The notes below the pieces were generated by a model. That model ran no database searches and was not told where the DNA came from. It was given only the letters and a program-made list of their open reading frames with translations. Below, piece after piece: positions 45,114 through 54,158 of a DNA stretch of 64,000 bases. The DNA is from CAVWCW01 sp963753615 (lineage in GTDB: Bacteria > Pseudomonadota > Gammaproteobacteria > Chromatiales > Chromatiaceae): assembly GCA_963753615.1 (NCBI GenBank), contig CAVWCW010000014.1:124001-188000 (forward strand), read 5' to 3'. Position 1 is the stretch's first letter, and each line of letters begins with the position of its first letter. Position numbers and translations under genes: made by a program.

Positions 45114-45896
45114 TCATTGATTGCCGAATAGTTCGGCGAAGAAGCGCTGCAGGCTGTCCCAAGAGCGCCGATCCGCGGCTGCATGGTAGGCCAGGCCGTC
45201 GACGCCGGCGCTGTCCGCACCCGGGTTGGTGAAGCTGTGCTTGGCCCCGCCGTAGACGTTCATCTGCCAATCGGCGCCGGCCTGCTCCAGCGCCGCCTGG
45301 AACAGGGCAATGCGCTCCGCCGGCACAAAGCCGTCGGCCGCGCCGTGCTCGACCAACACCCGGGCCCGGATACGCCCAAGGTCCGCCTCCTGAGCCGGGG
45401 GCAGCGAACCGTGGAAGCTCACCACCCCGTCCAGATCGGCCCCGGAATAGGCCATCTGCATCACCGTGGCGCCACCGAAGCAATAGCCGATGGCGGCGAG
45501 CTTGTCCGCGTCCACCTCATCCCGATTGCGCAGGATCTCGAGCCCGAGCAGGGCGCGGGCGCGCCAGGCGTCGGCATTGGCAGTGATCTGCTGCATCCAC
45601 TCCTTGGCCTGGCTGCCGTGGCTGGTGACCTTGTCGTCGCCGTACATGTCCACAGCAAACGCCACATAGCCCATGCCCGCCAACTGCTCGGCGCGACCGC
45701 GGGCGTAGTCGTTCAGGCCCCACCATTCGTGCACCACGATGATGCCCGGACGCGGACCCTGCAGGCTGTCGTCCCAGGCCAGGTGGCCGCGCAGCGTCGC
45801 TTCGCCGTCGCGGTATTCGATGGTCTCGGTGCGCAGCTCGGCCAGCGCCGGTGTGGCCAGCAACAGTGCCAGCAAGGACAATAAGAATCGGTTCAT
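45114..45896 (-). CDS. Secreted dienelactone hydrolase-family protein
   Basis: 260 residues. Signal peptide about 1-19. Dienelactone-hydrolase fold with nucleophile C139 in 'IGYCFGGATVMQMAYSG', acid in 'VEHGAADGFVP' and His in 'GGAKHSFTNPGAD'; 'GIIVVHEWWGLNDY' is the family N-terminal motif. The Cys nucleophile is as in true DLH. Periplasmic location is unusual for aromatic degradation, so another ester substrate is likely. Heads the run sixA-yqiA-osmC. Confidence 0.93.
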   Translation of the reverse strand: MNRFLLSLLALLLATPALAELRTETIEYRDGEATLRGHLAWDDSLQGPRPGIIVVHEWWGLNDYARGRAEQLAGMGYVAFAVDMYGDDKVTSHGSQAKEWMQQITANADAWRARALLGLEILRNRDEVDADKLAAIGYCFGGATVMQMAYSGADLDGVVSFHGSLPPAQEADLGRIRARVLVEHGAADGFVPAERIALFQAALEQAGADWQMNVYGGAKHSFTNPGADSAGVDGLAYHAAADRRSWDSLQRFFAELFGNQ

Positions 45897-46126
45897 TTTC
45901 GGGTCTCCTAGGTGGGTGGCTCGTTTTGTTTATCAGGCTGATTGTAGACCCTGGCGGGCCGCCGGTCAGCCGCTGCGAAGCGGACGACGATTGGCTAGAC
46001 CGGATCTCTCACCAGGCCGCTTGGCGGCTGATAGTAACCCAATGAAACATATGTATTTTTAGGTACGTTGGGCGGTTCTCTTGCGTAAACCCCCTGTATC
46101 CCGCCGCTTGGCTATCGCGCCCCGGG

Positions 46127-46426
46127 GTGGACCCGGTCGACACCAAGCTGCGCGCCCGCGGGGTGTTCTTCCCGGACGCCCTGCCGGCGGTTCTAGGCTG
46201 CGGCGGCGCCGAGGGCAATTACGCCGAGTACACCCTGGTGGGAAGAGGCGATGGCCCGGCCGAAGCCCAAGCCCTGAGCTTCGCCCAGGCGGCGACCGGC
46301 CCGCTGGTGCCGCTATCCGCCTGGGAGGGCCGCCACGATCGAGCGCGCCGGAGAGAGGGCCAGCAGGTGCTGGAGATGGGCCGAACCGGTTCGGACCAAA
46401 AGCAACCGGCGCAGCCCGGGTACTAG
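46127..46426 (+). pseudogene. Decayed zinc-type quinone oxidoreductase / alcohol dehydrogenase
   Basis: The reading 'VDPVDTKLRARGVFFPDALPAVLGC' and, after a jump, 'GNYAEYTLV...ALSFAQAATGPLVPLSAWEGRHDRARRREGQQVLEMG' match two separate pieces of NADPH:quinone-reductase-like medium-chain dehydrogenases. Around 45 residues between them, the first N-terminal residues and the entire NAD(P)-binding half are missing. No ribosome site or start fits. This is a multiply deleted gene relic, with no expected activity. It lies in a 625-bp stretch that is otherwise non-coding. Confidence 0.7.
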
Positions 46427-46521
46427 CCGGGCCGCTTACGGTGGATCGGACGACGGCGCATCAAACGTTGCGGGAGACCAGGCAACGATCTCGCCGGACC
46501 TCCCGTCGCCTCGGCCTTACC

Positions 46522-46821
46522 CTACTTTATCTCCGGCCAGCAACCGATGTCGCAACCTTGCTTTGAGTAGTAGGTTCCCGGAGGACAGTTGAGGGGAGGC
46601 GGCGTCTGCGGCGAGCATTTGAATCCACCGCTGGCGAGCGTGCCCGTCTTGACCCAGCCCGACGGGCATTGGGAGACCAACACGGCTCCACCTGGGGGGC
46701 GCTGCGGCTGAAGCTGGCTCGGCGACGTTCCATAGATCGGGGGCGATGCGGCGAGAACGCTGAAGCCCACACCAGCCAACAGGGGCGCCAGCCCAAAACT
46801 GATTACTTTGACCGTTTTCAT
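46522..46821 (-). CDS. Small secreted Cys-containing protein, 99 residues
   Basis: 99 residues with a signal peptide (cleavage about 'SVLAASP', residue 25) and a Pro/Gln-rich middle. The C-terminal part has five cysteines ('VSQCPSGW', 'FKCSPQ', 'NCPPGTYYSKQGCDIGCWPEIK'). The ATG follows CAGGAGTTGG, a strong ribosome site. The Cys pattern suggests a small disulfide-stabilised exported protein. No family recognised. Confidence 0.75.
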   Translation of the reverse strand: MKTVKVISFGLAPLLAGVGFSVLAASPPIYGTSPSQLQPQRPPGGAVLVSQCPSGWVKTGTLASGGFKCSPQTPPPLNCPPGTYYSKQGCDIGCWPEIK

Positions 46822-47179
46822 GTTCCAACTCCTGATCGTTCAGGACCATGTGCATGCGCGGCAGTCACCCTGGCATCGAGCAACTGTTCGCACCCTAACA
46901 GCGCCGCGGCCTCGGCAAGCGAAGCCGTCGGCGCTTGTTACTTGGGATTTTAGTCACTTGGGCCTGGGGCAAGCGATTTCGGAAACACTGGGGATCTGAT
47001 TGAGGTCAACGAAAGACCGAATAGGTAACACCCGAGGGATGAGACAGACCCGAAAATCTCGCCAGGAACGCGATTCCGGGTGAAATGTCCTGGTTAGGCT
47101 GCGCCCAGTGAGCGCCAAAACGCGGCCCCTCAAAGAAACACCCGGTTCGCGGTTGAACTCGCCCCAGGCCCAAACGCCA
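46822..47179. other. Intergenic region
   Basis: 358 bp upstream of the small secreted protein. It should contain that gene's promoter; none is clear. No RNA or coding feature recognised. Confidence 0.4.
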
Positions 47180-47449
47180 TCACCCTGCCAACAACGGATG
47201 TCCCTCCGGCAGTTTCTTGGAGGCCCAGATGGCCAACTTGTGCTTCATGTTCGGCTCGCTGAGCTGGTCCTTGGCCAGGGGCTGGATTTGGCCGTCGTGC
47301 ACGAGCAACTTGTAGACGAACTCGATCTTGTCGCCGGCGGAGTCGGTAGGATCGAACTTGGCCGCCCCGGTATTCTCGGCATACAGCATGCCGGCGTGCA
47401 GGGCCAGCTTCAGCAGTTCCGCTTCGTGTTTCAGCTTTTTGGTGGCCAT
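47180..47449 (-). CDS. DUF5062-like protein, 89 residues
   Basis: 89 residues, basic, probably all-helical: 'KHEAELLKLALHAGMLYAENTGAAKFDPTDSAGDKIEFVYKLLVHDGQIQPLAKDQLSEPNMKHKLAIWASKKLP'. I recognise the pattern as resembling DUF5062, a small cytoplasmic family of gammaproteobacteria with no known role. Preceded by GGAGCCCGC. It is transcribed on the same strand as the propeller-peptidase block but 71 bp away. Confidence 0.8.
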   Translation of the reverse strand: MATKKLKHEAELLKLALHAGMLYAENTGAAKFDPTDSAGDKIEFVYKLLVHDGQIQPLAKDQLSEPNMKHKLAIWASKKLPEGHPLLAG

Positions 47450-47520
47450 GCGGGCTCCTGTTCGCCTTGATCCTGGATCTCAGTATGGCCGGGCAAGGTG
47501 GGGAATGCCAGGCGCGCAGC

Positions 47521-48567
47521 TCACCACTTCCAGTCGGCGATAAAGACGTTGGTCTCGCCGCGCACCTTGCCGTTGCGGTTGGAGGCGAACACGAGACGCT
47601 TGCCGTCGTGGGAGAACATGGGGAAACCATCGAACCCCGGGTAGCGGGTGATGCGTTCGAGTTTGCGGGACTGGACGTCGATCAGGTAGAGATCGAAGTC
47701 GCGGCCCTCGGGGTCGTGGAGGTTGCTGGAGAAGACGATATGGCGGCCGTCCGGGTGCCAATAGGGGCCGAAGTTGGCGGCACCGTTGTCGGTCAGGCGG
47801 ATCGGGCGGCGCTGGTCCAAACGCATGATATAGAGGTCGAGCTGGCCGGGGCGGATCAGGCCCTGGTCCAACAGGGCGCGATAGTCGGCCAGGGCCTGGC
47901 CTTCGGGGCGTGAGGCGCGCCAGACGATCCACTCGCCGTCCCGGGAGAAGAAGGCGCCACCGTCATAGCCCGGCTGGTCGGTGAGCTGCTCCACACCGCT
48001 GCCGTCGGGGTTCATTAGGTAGAGTTCCAGGTCGCCGCTGCGCAGGGAGGTGAAGACGATGCGGTCGCCCTGGGGTGCATAAACTGCCTCCGCGTCATAG
48101 CCAGGGCTACCGGTCAGGGGCTGCAGGTTACCCCCCTCCGGCTCGGCGCGGAAGATGTCGTAGCTCGAGTACAGCGGCCAGACATAGCCCTGGGAATAAT
48201 CCGGCTTGGGCGGGCAACGGGGGCCCGCCAGGTGCGTGGACGCGTAAAGGACGGATTGGCCGTTCGGCGCGATAAAGGCACAGGTGGTGACCCCCTCGCC
48301 GGACGACACCCGGCGCACCCGACTGCCGTCGCTGGCCATGCGGAAGATGGCGTCGCACTCCAGTTCGTCGCGCGTCGACTGGAAGATCAACTCGCTGCCG
48401 TCGAAGGAGAAGTAGGCCTCGGCGTTCTGGCCGCCAAAGGTTAGCTGGCGCAGGTTCGCCAGATGGCTTTCCTCGGGGTAGCCCAGGGGCTCGGTCGGCG
48501 CTTCGGCCCGGGCCGCTGCAGCGATGACCAAGGCGCTCAGCGCCAGCGAAAGGTGGGTACGTGACAT
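47521..48567 (-). CDS. Secreted TolB-like beta-propeller protein
   Basis: 348 residues. Signal peptide about 1-22. Six or so PD40/TolB-type blades, each with a pattern like 'AYFSFDGSELIFQSTR', 'AVYAPQGDRIVFTSLRSGDLELYLMNPDGS', 'AFFSRDGEWIVWRA', 'YWHPDGRHIVFSSN' and 'MFSHDGKRLVFASNRNG'. It lacks TolB's N-terminal domain, so it is not TolB itself. It directly follows the large M1-M28 peptidase gene (28-bp gap) and probably works with it at the cell surface or in the periplasm. Confidence 0.9.
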   Translation of the reverse strand: MSRTHLSLALSALVIAAAARAEAPTEPLGYPEESHLANLRQLTFGGQNAEAYFSFDGSELIFQSTRDELECDAIFRMASDGSRVRRVSSGEGVTTCAFIAPNGQSVLYASTHLAGPRCPPKPDYSQGYVWPLYSSYDIFRAEPEGGNLQPLTGSPGYDAEAVYAPQGDRIVFTSLRSGDLELYLMNPDGSGVEQLTDQPGYDGGAFFSRDGEWIVWRASRPEGQALADYRALLDQGLIRPGQLDLYIMRLDQRRPIRLTDNGAANFGPYWHPDGRHIVFSSNLHDPEGRDFDLYLIDVQSRKLERITRYPGFDGFPMFSHDGKRLVFASNRNGKVRGETNVFIADWKW

Positions 48568-48595
48568 CGTTGGATTTCCCTTGGATAAGTTCGGT

Positions 48596-51500
48596 TCAGC
48601 GTGCCACCAGCTCGGCCTCGGCGGACCGTTCCTCGCCGTCGCGGGAGAAGCGCAGATCGACCCGCTGGCCGGGATTCAGGGCCCGCAGGGTCTGGGCGAA
48701 GGCCCGCAGGTCGGCCAGTTCGACTGCGCCGATCGCCAGCAGGACATCGCCCTCGCGCAGGCCCGCCCGTTCGGCCGGGCTGCCAGAGCCGACGCCGCTC
48801 AGACGCACCCCGGGGCCGGGGTAAGCGAAATCCGGCACCGTGCCCAGACTCACCCGGCGCCCTTCGCCGGCAGGCGACGTGGGCGCCGGCGCGTCGCCGG
48901 AGCCAAGCAGGCTTTGCAGGGGCTCGGCGCGGGCGGCCAGATAACCCACCACCTCGTTGAGTAGGTCGGCGGTCTTGAGCAGTCCCGGGTAATCGAGCTT
49001 GTCCGCGCTATCCGAGGCCCGGTGGTAGTCCGGATGAGCGCCGGAGAACAGTTGCACAGCCGGCACCCCCGCATCGAGGAAGCTGCGCTGGTCGCTCGCC
49101 CCCAGATCGTCGCCCACCGCCTTGACCTCCAGCCCGGCGACGTGACCGGCCCCGCGGAAGATGTGAGGCCACTCCCGGGCCGATCCGGTCCCCAGCACCA
49201 GCAGTTCGCGGCCCTGCAGGCGGCCGACAGTGTCCAGGTTGAGCATGGCGATGGCTTGGTTGGCGGGGTATTCGCCGCCGGTCTGCAAATAGTGGCGGGA
49301 ACCTAGCCTTCCGGCCTCCTCGCCGCTGAAGGCGACGAACACCAGCGTGAGCTCGGGCTCCCTGGCGGCAAAGTGCCGAGCCAGTTCCAGCAACAGGGCC
49401 AGCCCGCTGGCGTTGTCGTCGGCACCGGGATGGCGCTTGCCGGCATCCGACTCATGGACATCCGGCCAGCCGAAACCCAGGTGGTCATAATGGGCACCGA
49501 TCACCAGGCTCTTGCCGGCCCAATCCGCACGGGTGCCGGGCACCAGGCCGATCAGGTTGCGCAATTCGAGTTCCTTGCCGTCTGGACCGGTGCGCACCCG
49601 CCAACGTTGGAACCAGCCGCCGTCCTCGCCCCCGGGCTTAAGGCCAGCCGCGGCGAACTGCTCGGCCAGGTAGTCGGCGGCCCGCTCGAGGCCGGGGGTG
49701 CCCAGACCGCGCCCGTCCATCTCCGGCGCGCTCAGGGCTTCGACATCCGCCCGCAGGCGCTGCTCCGAAAAGGCCGGCGGCGGCGCGGCAAGGGGCTCGC
49801 GCGGTGCCAGCGGGGCGGGCTTGACCTCGGTATTGGTCAGGGCGAGGGCCAGGGGCGAATCAGGCACCGGCCACTGGCCCTTGAGCCGATTGTCCGGCGC
49901 GTCCCCGGCAAAGGCCAGGTAGCTGTATTTGCCGTAGTGGGGAAGCTTGCGCCCCAATCCGGGCAGGGCGGCCAGGTTGTCGGCGGCGACCCAGGCCAGG
50001 GCCTGCTCCGGATTGTCCGGATGACGGGCCAGGACGACCAGGCTGCGCTCGCCCCGGGCCAGGGTCTCGCCGGCGATGCCCACCCGGTCCTCCTGGTCGA
50101 CGAACGGGTAGTCCGCAAGGGCCTTGGCCAGTTGGGGACGGAAGCGGTTGTCCCAGCCGAACAGCCAGACCGCCCGGTCGGCGGGCAGGCGCTCGAACTC
50201 CCGGTCCAGGCGGATCTCTAACTGGCGGCCGCGCCGCCAGGACTCGGCCAGGGCCCGGTAGCCTGCCAAGCGCGCGCGCGGGGCGGCGGCCGGCAGCAGC
50301 ACCAGCGCCCGTTCGGCGCCAAAGGCCTGGCTGAGCGCGGGCGGGATCTCGCGCCGATCCAGACGGCGGAACAGATCGAACTCAGGATCGACGGCCAGAT
50401 GCAGGGGGCGGGCGGGCAGATCCAGCGCGATGTCCTGGCGCCGCCGGTCGATCTCCACCTCCGTCTGATAGGCCTGCTCGCGGCCCTCCAAGGTGACCGC
50501 GAGGGGCAGACGCAGGCGGTACGGGGGGCCGTCCTGTGTCTGTTCTATCCGCGCGCGCAGCCGAAAGCCCTCGCCGTATGGCTCAGCCCGGGCGTCGTCC
50601 AGGCGCAACGCCGGCGCCCCCGTACGCTCCAGCCACTGGCGAAAGAACGCCTCGAGGGGCCGGCCGGCGGCCTCGCTGAAGCTGCGCTCCAAGTCGACGT
50701 AGCCGGAGACCCGGAAGCGCCGCTCCCGGTAGAAGCGGCGCAGGCCATCGACAAAGACCGCATCCCCCAGCTCGCGGCGCAGCATGTGGAACAGCATCAG
50801 GGCCTTGCCATAACCCACCGCCTGAGTGGCGGAGCTGTGGCGGGCACGGAACTCGGTCAGCGGAAAGTCGCGCCCGTCGCGCACGTGGTCGGCGTATTTC
50901 TGCAGGCTGCCGCGGCGGTACTCGGCGCCGCGCCCGCGCTGCTCCTGCATCAGGTGGTCGGCCAGGTAACTGGTCAGCCCTTCCGACCAGTTGCCGCTCG
51001 AATAGTCCACATAGACCCCGTTACCCCACCAGTTGTGGAGGATCTCGTGGGGGTAGGAAGAGTGCAGGATGAACGGCAGCCGAATCACCCGCGGGCCGAG
51101 CAGGGTAAACGAGGGCATGCCATAGCCGGTGTCCCAGAAGTTCTCCACCAGGGCGAACTTGGGGTAGGGGTAAGGGCCGATGAGGCCCTGATACAACGCC
51201 AGGTACCGGGCGGTGGCATCCAGGTAGCGGCCGGCCAGGGCGGGGTCGGGCTGGCGCAGAAATACCATCGCCTCAGCCGGTCCCGCAGGTCGGGTGTACT
51301 CGCTGTAAGCGGCGGCAATCAGGTAGATCTCTTCCTGGGGGGTGTCGCTGCGCCAGGTCTCGACCCGCTCCCCGGCCGGCTCCTGCACGCCGCTGCGCCG
51401 GCCCTGGCTGACCGAACGCCAGCCGGGGGGCAGACGCACCTGCAATTCGAAGCCGGCCAAGCCCTGCCCCAGGTCCGGGTACCAGCCGCTGGAGCCGGCC

Positions 51501-51910
51501 AGGAACACCCCCTGGGAGTCGATCAACCCCGGCGAGACCCCGAAGCTCCGCGCATATTCGGCCCCCAGTTGCTCCACCGGGTGGTGGATGCGCCCGCCGT
51601 ACTCCAGGTCGAAGGCGCGGGCCCCGGGGGGCAGCCGCAGGCGGTATTCCTGCAGGGGAACTGCAGCGTCCCGGCGGGCGGTCGGCTCGAGGCTGGCCCC
51701 GGCATCCAGCACCCGAGGCTCCAGCCCCGCATGCAGGCGCAGCCGCAGCGGCCCTGCCGCAGGTTCGGGCAGCTCGACTCGGGCACGGACTTCCAGACGC
51801 TGCGCGCCGGGTTCCAGGGCCACTTCCAGCCGCTGCTGGACCTCGGCCCGCAGCGCGGACAGTCCCAGCAACAGCGCGAACCCCAGCAGCCAACGCAGCG
51901 CTCCTCCCAT
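48596..51910 (-). CDS. M1-like aminopeptidase / M28 peptidase / PDZ fusion, secreted
   Basis: 1104 residues. Signal peptide about 1-22. The N-terminal M1-like half has zinc motif HEILH (H288, E289, H292) and E310 in 'NWSEGLTSYLADH'. The His-Glu gap is one residue shorter than in LTA4H, and the substrate motif GxMEN is replaced by 'GYGMPSF'. Residues about 720-990 are an M28 peptidase with zinc ligands in 'GAHYDHLGFG', 'HPGADDNASG', 'SGEEAGRLGS', 'MLNLDTVGR' and 'HPDYHRASDS'. A PDZ domain ends the protein (about 1010-1104). Two exopeptidases in one chain imply extensive peptide trimming outside the cytoplasm. Confidence 0.92.
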   Translation of the reverse strand: MGGALRWLLGFALLLGLSALRAEVQQRLEVALEPGAQRLEVRARVELPEPAAGPLRLRLHAGLEPRVLDAGASLEPTARRDAAVPLQEYRLRLPPGARAFDLEYGGRIHHPVEQLGAEYARSFGVSPGLIDSQGVFLAGSSGWYPDLGQGLAGFELQVRLPPGWRSVSQGRRSGVQEPAGERVETWRSDTPQEEIYLIAAAYSEYTRPAGPAEAMVFLRQPDPALAGRYLDATARYLALYQGLIGPYPYPKFALVENFWDTGYGMPSFTLLGPRVIRLPFILHSSYPHEILHNWWGNGVYVDYSSGNWSEGLTSYLADHLMQEQRGRGAEYRRGSLQKYADHVRDGRDFPLTEFRARHSSATQAVGYGKALMLFHMLRRELGDAVFVDGLRRFYRERRFRVSGYVDLERSFSEAAGRPLEAFFRQWLERTGAPALRLDDARAEPYGEGFRLRARIEQTQDGPPYRLRLPLAVTLEGREQAYQTEVEIDRRRQDIALDLPARPLHLAVDPEFDLFRRLDRREIPPALSQAFGAERALVLLPAAAPRARLAGYRALAESWRRGRQLEIRLDREFERLPADRAVWLFGWDNRFRPQLAKALADYPFVDQEDRVGIAGETLARGERSLVVLARHPDNPEQALAWVAADNLAALPGLGRKLPHYGKYSYLAFAGDAPDNRLKGQWPVPDSPLALALTNTEVKPAPLAPREPLAAPPPAFSEQRLRADVEALSAPEMDGRGLGTPGLERAADYLAEQFAAAGLKPGGEDGGWFQRWRVRTGPDGKELELRNLIGLVPGTRADWAGKSLVIGAHYDHLGFGWPDVHESDAGKRHPGADDNASGLALLLELARHFAAREPELTLVFVAFSGEEAGRLGSRHYLQTGGEYPANQAIAMLNLDTVGRLQGRELLVLGTGSAREWPHIFRGAGHVAGLEVKAVGDDLGASDQRSFLDAGVPAVQLFSGAHPDYHRASDSADKLDYPGLLKTADLLNEVVGYLAARAEPLQSLLGSGDAPAPTSPAGEGRRVSLGTVPDFAYPGPGVRLSGVGSGSPAERAGLREGDVLLAIGAVELADLRAFAQTLRALNPGQRVDLRFSRDGEERSAEAELVAR

Positions 51911-51920
51911 GCCCCCGCCC

Positions 51921-52412
51921 TCAGCCCGGCTTCATTTCGCCGTCGATGCGGTGCGCCTTCAGCCCCCAGCTGAGCAGGGTGGCGATGCGGCGATTGTCCA
52001 TGCGCAGCCGCGGCAGCAGGCACTGCAGCCAGTGGAACAGGATCTGGTAGCCCAGGTCCGGGTGCTGGTTGAGAAACACCCTGAGCTTGCTGGCGTCCAC
52101 CACCGCCAGTTCGCTTTCGCTAAGCGTCTTGACCGTAGCGCTGTGGGGCTGGTCGTCGAAGAAACACGACAGGGCGAACTCCTCGCCGTCGAACAGCTCG
52201 CACAAGCCCGAGCTCAGATGCACCGCCTCCGATACCTCGACGTCGGTGCAGACCATCAGGGAGCCGGACAGCACCACATAGACCTCGTGGTTGTGTTCGC
52301 CCTCGCGGATCACCAGCTCTCCCGTCCCAAAGCGGGCCCGGCACCAATACTGTCCTTCGGTGAACTCGGGATGGTCCAATAGCTGCTTCAGCGTATGGTA
52401 CCGATGTGCCAT
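51921..52412 (-). CDS. Cyclic-nucleotide-binding domain protein without HTH
   Basis: 163 residues. A single CRP-like cNMP-binding domain ('GELVIREGEHNHEVYVVLSGSLMVCT', 'LFDGEEFALSCFFDDQPHSATVKTLSESELAVVDASKLRVFLNQHPDLGYQILFHWL') with no DNA-binding domain. The phosphate-binding cassette (normally GE.....RSA) is only partly kept ('DGEEFALSCFFDDQPHSATV'), so ligand binding is uncertain. It probably acts by protein contacts. Located between the peptidase (10 bp) and the transglycosylase (4 bp), in one operon. Confidence 0.85.
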   Translation of the reverse strand: MAHRYHTLKQLLDHPEFTEGQYWCRARFGTGELVIREGEHNHEVYVVLSGSLMVCTDVEVSEAVHLSSGLCELFDGEEFALSCFFDDQPHSATVKTLSESELAVVDASKLRVFLNQHPDLGYQILFHWLQCLLPRLRMDNRRIATLLSWGLKAHRIDGEMKPG

Positions 52413-52416
52413 GGGC

Positions 52417-52986
52417 TCAGTCCTCGATCAGCATCAGCCGGCGAATGCGCCGCACGTATTTGCGTGTCTCGGCCGGGGCGAAGGGGGCCACCTGGCGCCA
52501 TTCCCGCACCTTAGGCTCCTTCTGCGTCGCCCGCTTGTAAGCTCGGCGCACGTTGCCGTAGCCGGCATTGTAGCTGGCCAACGCGAAGGCGAGCCGCTCT
52601 TGGCTGGGGAGCCCCTGTTTCCACTTGCGGAACTGCAGGCGGTCATAATAGATGCCCGCGGCAATGTTCCAGCGCGGATCCTCGATATTGGTGAAATGGG
52701 GGTTCTTGTCCTGGATTTCCGCGAAGGTGGCGGGCATGATCTGCATGACCCCCTTGGCGCCTGCACCGCTCTTCGCTTCGGGGTCGAGCCCCGACTCGGC
52801 GATACCCTGCGCCTTGAACCATTGCCAGTCCAGAAGAGGGCCAAAGTAGTGCTTGGTGTACTTCCTGAAGTGGAAGTCGTAGGCGTTGGTCCAGTGCTCA
52901 TGGCGCACGTGCTTGATGCTGCCCGCCAGGGCCAGCAGGGGTATAAGCGACAGCAGCAAGCCGGCAGGCAGGCGCAGGCCCGACAC
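52417..52986 (-). CDS. Lytic transglycosylase (SLT domain)
   Basis: 189 residues. Signal peptide about 1-22. SLT-type transglycosylase cleaving peptidoglycan between MurNAc and GlcNAc. Catalytic E64 in 'FKAQGIAESGLDPEAKSGAGAKGVMQIMPATF', then 'DPRWNIAAGIYYD' and 'FALASYNAGYGNV'. Short, with no extra binding domain. 4 bp from the cNMP-domain gene. Periplasmic. Confidence 0.93.
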   Translation of the reverse strand: MSGLRLPAGLLLSLIPLLALAGSIKHVRHEHWTNAYDFHFRKYTKHYFGPLLDWQWFKAQGIAESGLDPEAKSGAGAKGVMQIMPATFAEIQDKNPHFTNIEDPRWNIAAGIYYDRLQFRKWKQGLPSQERLAFALASYNAGYGNVRRAYKRATQKEPKVREWRQVAPFAPAETRKYVRRIRRLMLIED

Positions 52987-52987
52987 C

Positions 52988-53218
52988 CTAGTTCAGCCCC
53001 AGCCCAATCACCAGCCCGAGCGCCACGCCAATGCCGACGAAGATGCCCATAATCATGACGCCGACGGCGAGATTGCCCTTGGCCAATTCGTCGGCGATAT
53101 TGAAACTGACGATGTGGCTGAACATCTTGCAGCCGAGCCACATGAAGAAGAGGGTCAACAGGCCACCGACGACGGCATACAGGAAGTTAAGAATGATCGG
53201 GTCCAAGGTATCAGTCAT
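52988..53218 (-). CDS. DUF350-family membrane protein
   Basis: 76 residues, two long membrane helices ('LNFLYAVVGGLLTLFFMWLGCKMF' and 'AVGVMIMGIFVGIGVALGLVIGLGL') joined by 'SFNIADELAKGNLA', the DUF350 signature. This family often accompanies membrane proteases or ion-handling proteins; its role is not established. One base separates it from the transglycosylase start, so the pair is cotranslated. Confidence 0.88.
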   Translation of the reverse strand: MTDTLDPIILNFLYAVVGGLLTLFFMWLGCKMFSHIVSFNIADELAKGNLAVGVMIMGIFVGIGVALGLVIGLGLN

Positions 53219-53247
53219 GTTCTCCCCTTTGCAGCGTCAGGTGCGGA

Positions 53248-54048
53248 TCAGAAGCCGCGGGCCTTTTTTATCGTTTCATAGGCTTGGCGGATCTCGTGGA
53301 ATTTCTTTTCCGCCAACTTGGTCATCTCCTCCGGCAGGCCCTTGGATACCAGCTTGTCAGGATGATGCTGACTGCGCAAGCGTCGGTAGGCGCGCTTGAC
53401 CTCGTCGGGGTCGGCCTGCGGGCTCAGATTGAGGAGGGCATAGGCGTCGTTCAGGCTCGGCTCCCTGGCCTTCACCCCGCCGCCTCGAGCGCTGCCGAAG
53501 CCGCGCTCGGCCTGGATCATGCGCTGCAACTGGCGGAACAGGAATTCCGGCACCCCCAGGTGCCGGCAGATACGCAATAGCATGGCCTCTTCGGCCGCAT
53601 CCAGATCGCCGTCCGCGTAGGCGGCCTGGATCTGAATCTCCAGGAACATCTGAATCAGGCTGGTGCGTCGATGGCACTCGCGGCGGAATTGGTCCAGCAC
53701 CTCGTCGAGAGGGAAATCTCCCCTCTTGCCCTGCTCGAACAGGCGGATTGCGGCGCGCCGACGTTCACCGTCGAGGTCCATCTGGGCTATCACCGCCTCG
53801 GCCAGGGCGATCTCCTGGGGGCTGACTCGGCCGTCGGCCTTGACCAAGTGCCCCATGACCGAGAACGTGGCGGCAAAGAAGGCGGTCTGCACGCGCTCCT
53901 GGTCGCCGGGCTGGAAGCTCTCGGCTTGGCCCAGCCGCCCCAGCCCCCGATCGAAGTTGTGCCCCAGCACCCCCCCCAGCAGGGCCCCCAAAGGACCGCC
54001 CAACATGAAGCCGAAGGCACCACCAACCAGTTTGCCCCACCAACCCAA
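53248..54048 (-). CDS. djlA: DnaJ-like co-chaperone DjlA
   Basis: 266 residues. An N-terminal glycine-rich membrane helix ('LVGGAFGFMLGGPLGALLGGVLG') anchors it to the inner membrane. A TerB-like helical domain follows (about 50-160, 'VMGHLVKADGRVSPQEIALAEAVI'), then a C-terminal J domain with the HPD motif in 'RLRSQHHPDKLVSKGLP' (about 228-245). Stimulates DnaK at the membrane. Length and order are those of DjlA. Confidence 0.95.
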   Translation of the reverse strand: MGWWGKLVGGAFGFMLGGPLGALLGGVLGHNFDRGLGRLGQAESFQPGDQERVQTAFFAATFSVMGHLVKADGRVSPQEIALAEAVIAQMDLDGERRRAAIRLFEQGKRGDFPLDEVLDQFRRECHRRTSLIQMFLEIQIQAAYADGDLDAAEEAMLLRICRHLGVPEFLFRQLQRMIQAERGFGSARGGGVKAREPSLNDAYALLNLSPQADPDEVKRAYRRLRSQHHPDKLVSKGLPEEMTKLAEKKFHEIRQAYETIKKARGF

Positions 54049-54158
54049 TTCGCTTACTCCAAATCTGCGCCCCCGGGGCGCCGAATGCGGCCGAACTCGA
54101 GCTCGGCTCGAAAGGTTAACCTACTCGGCGGGTCAGGCAAACAATCAATCGGGCCCGC

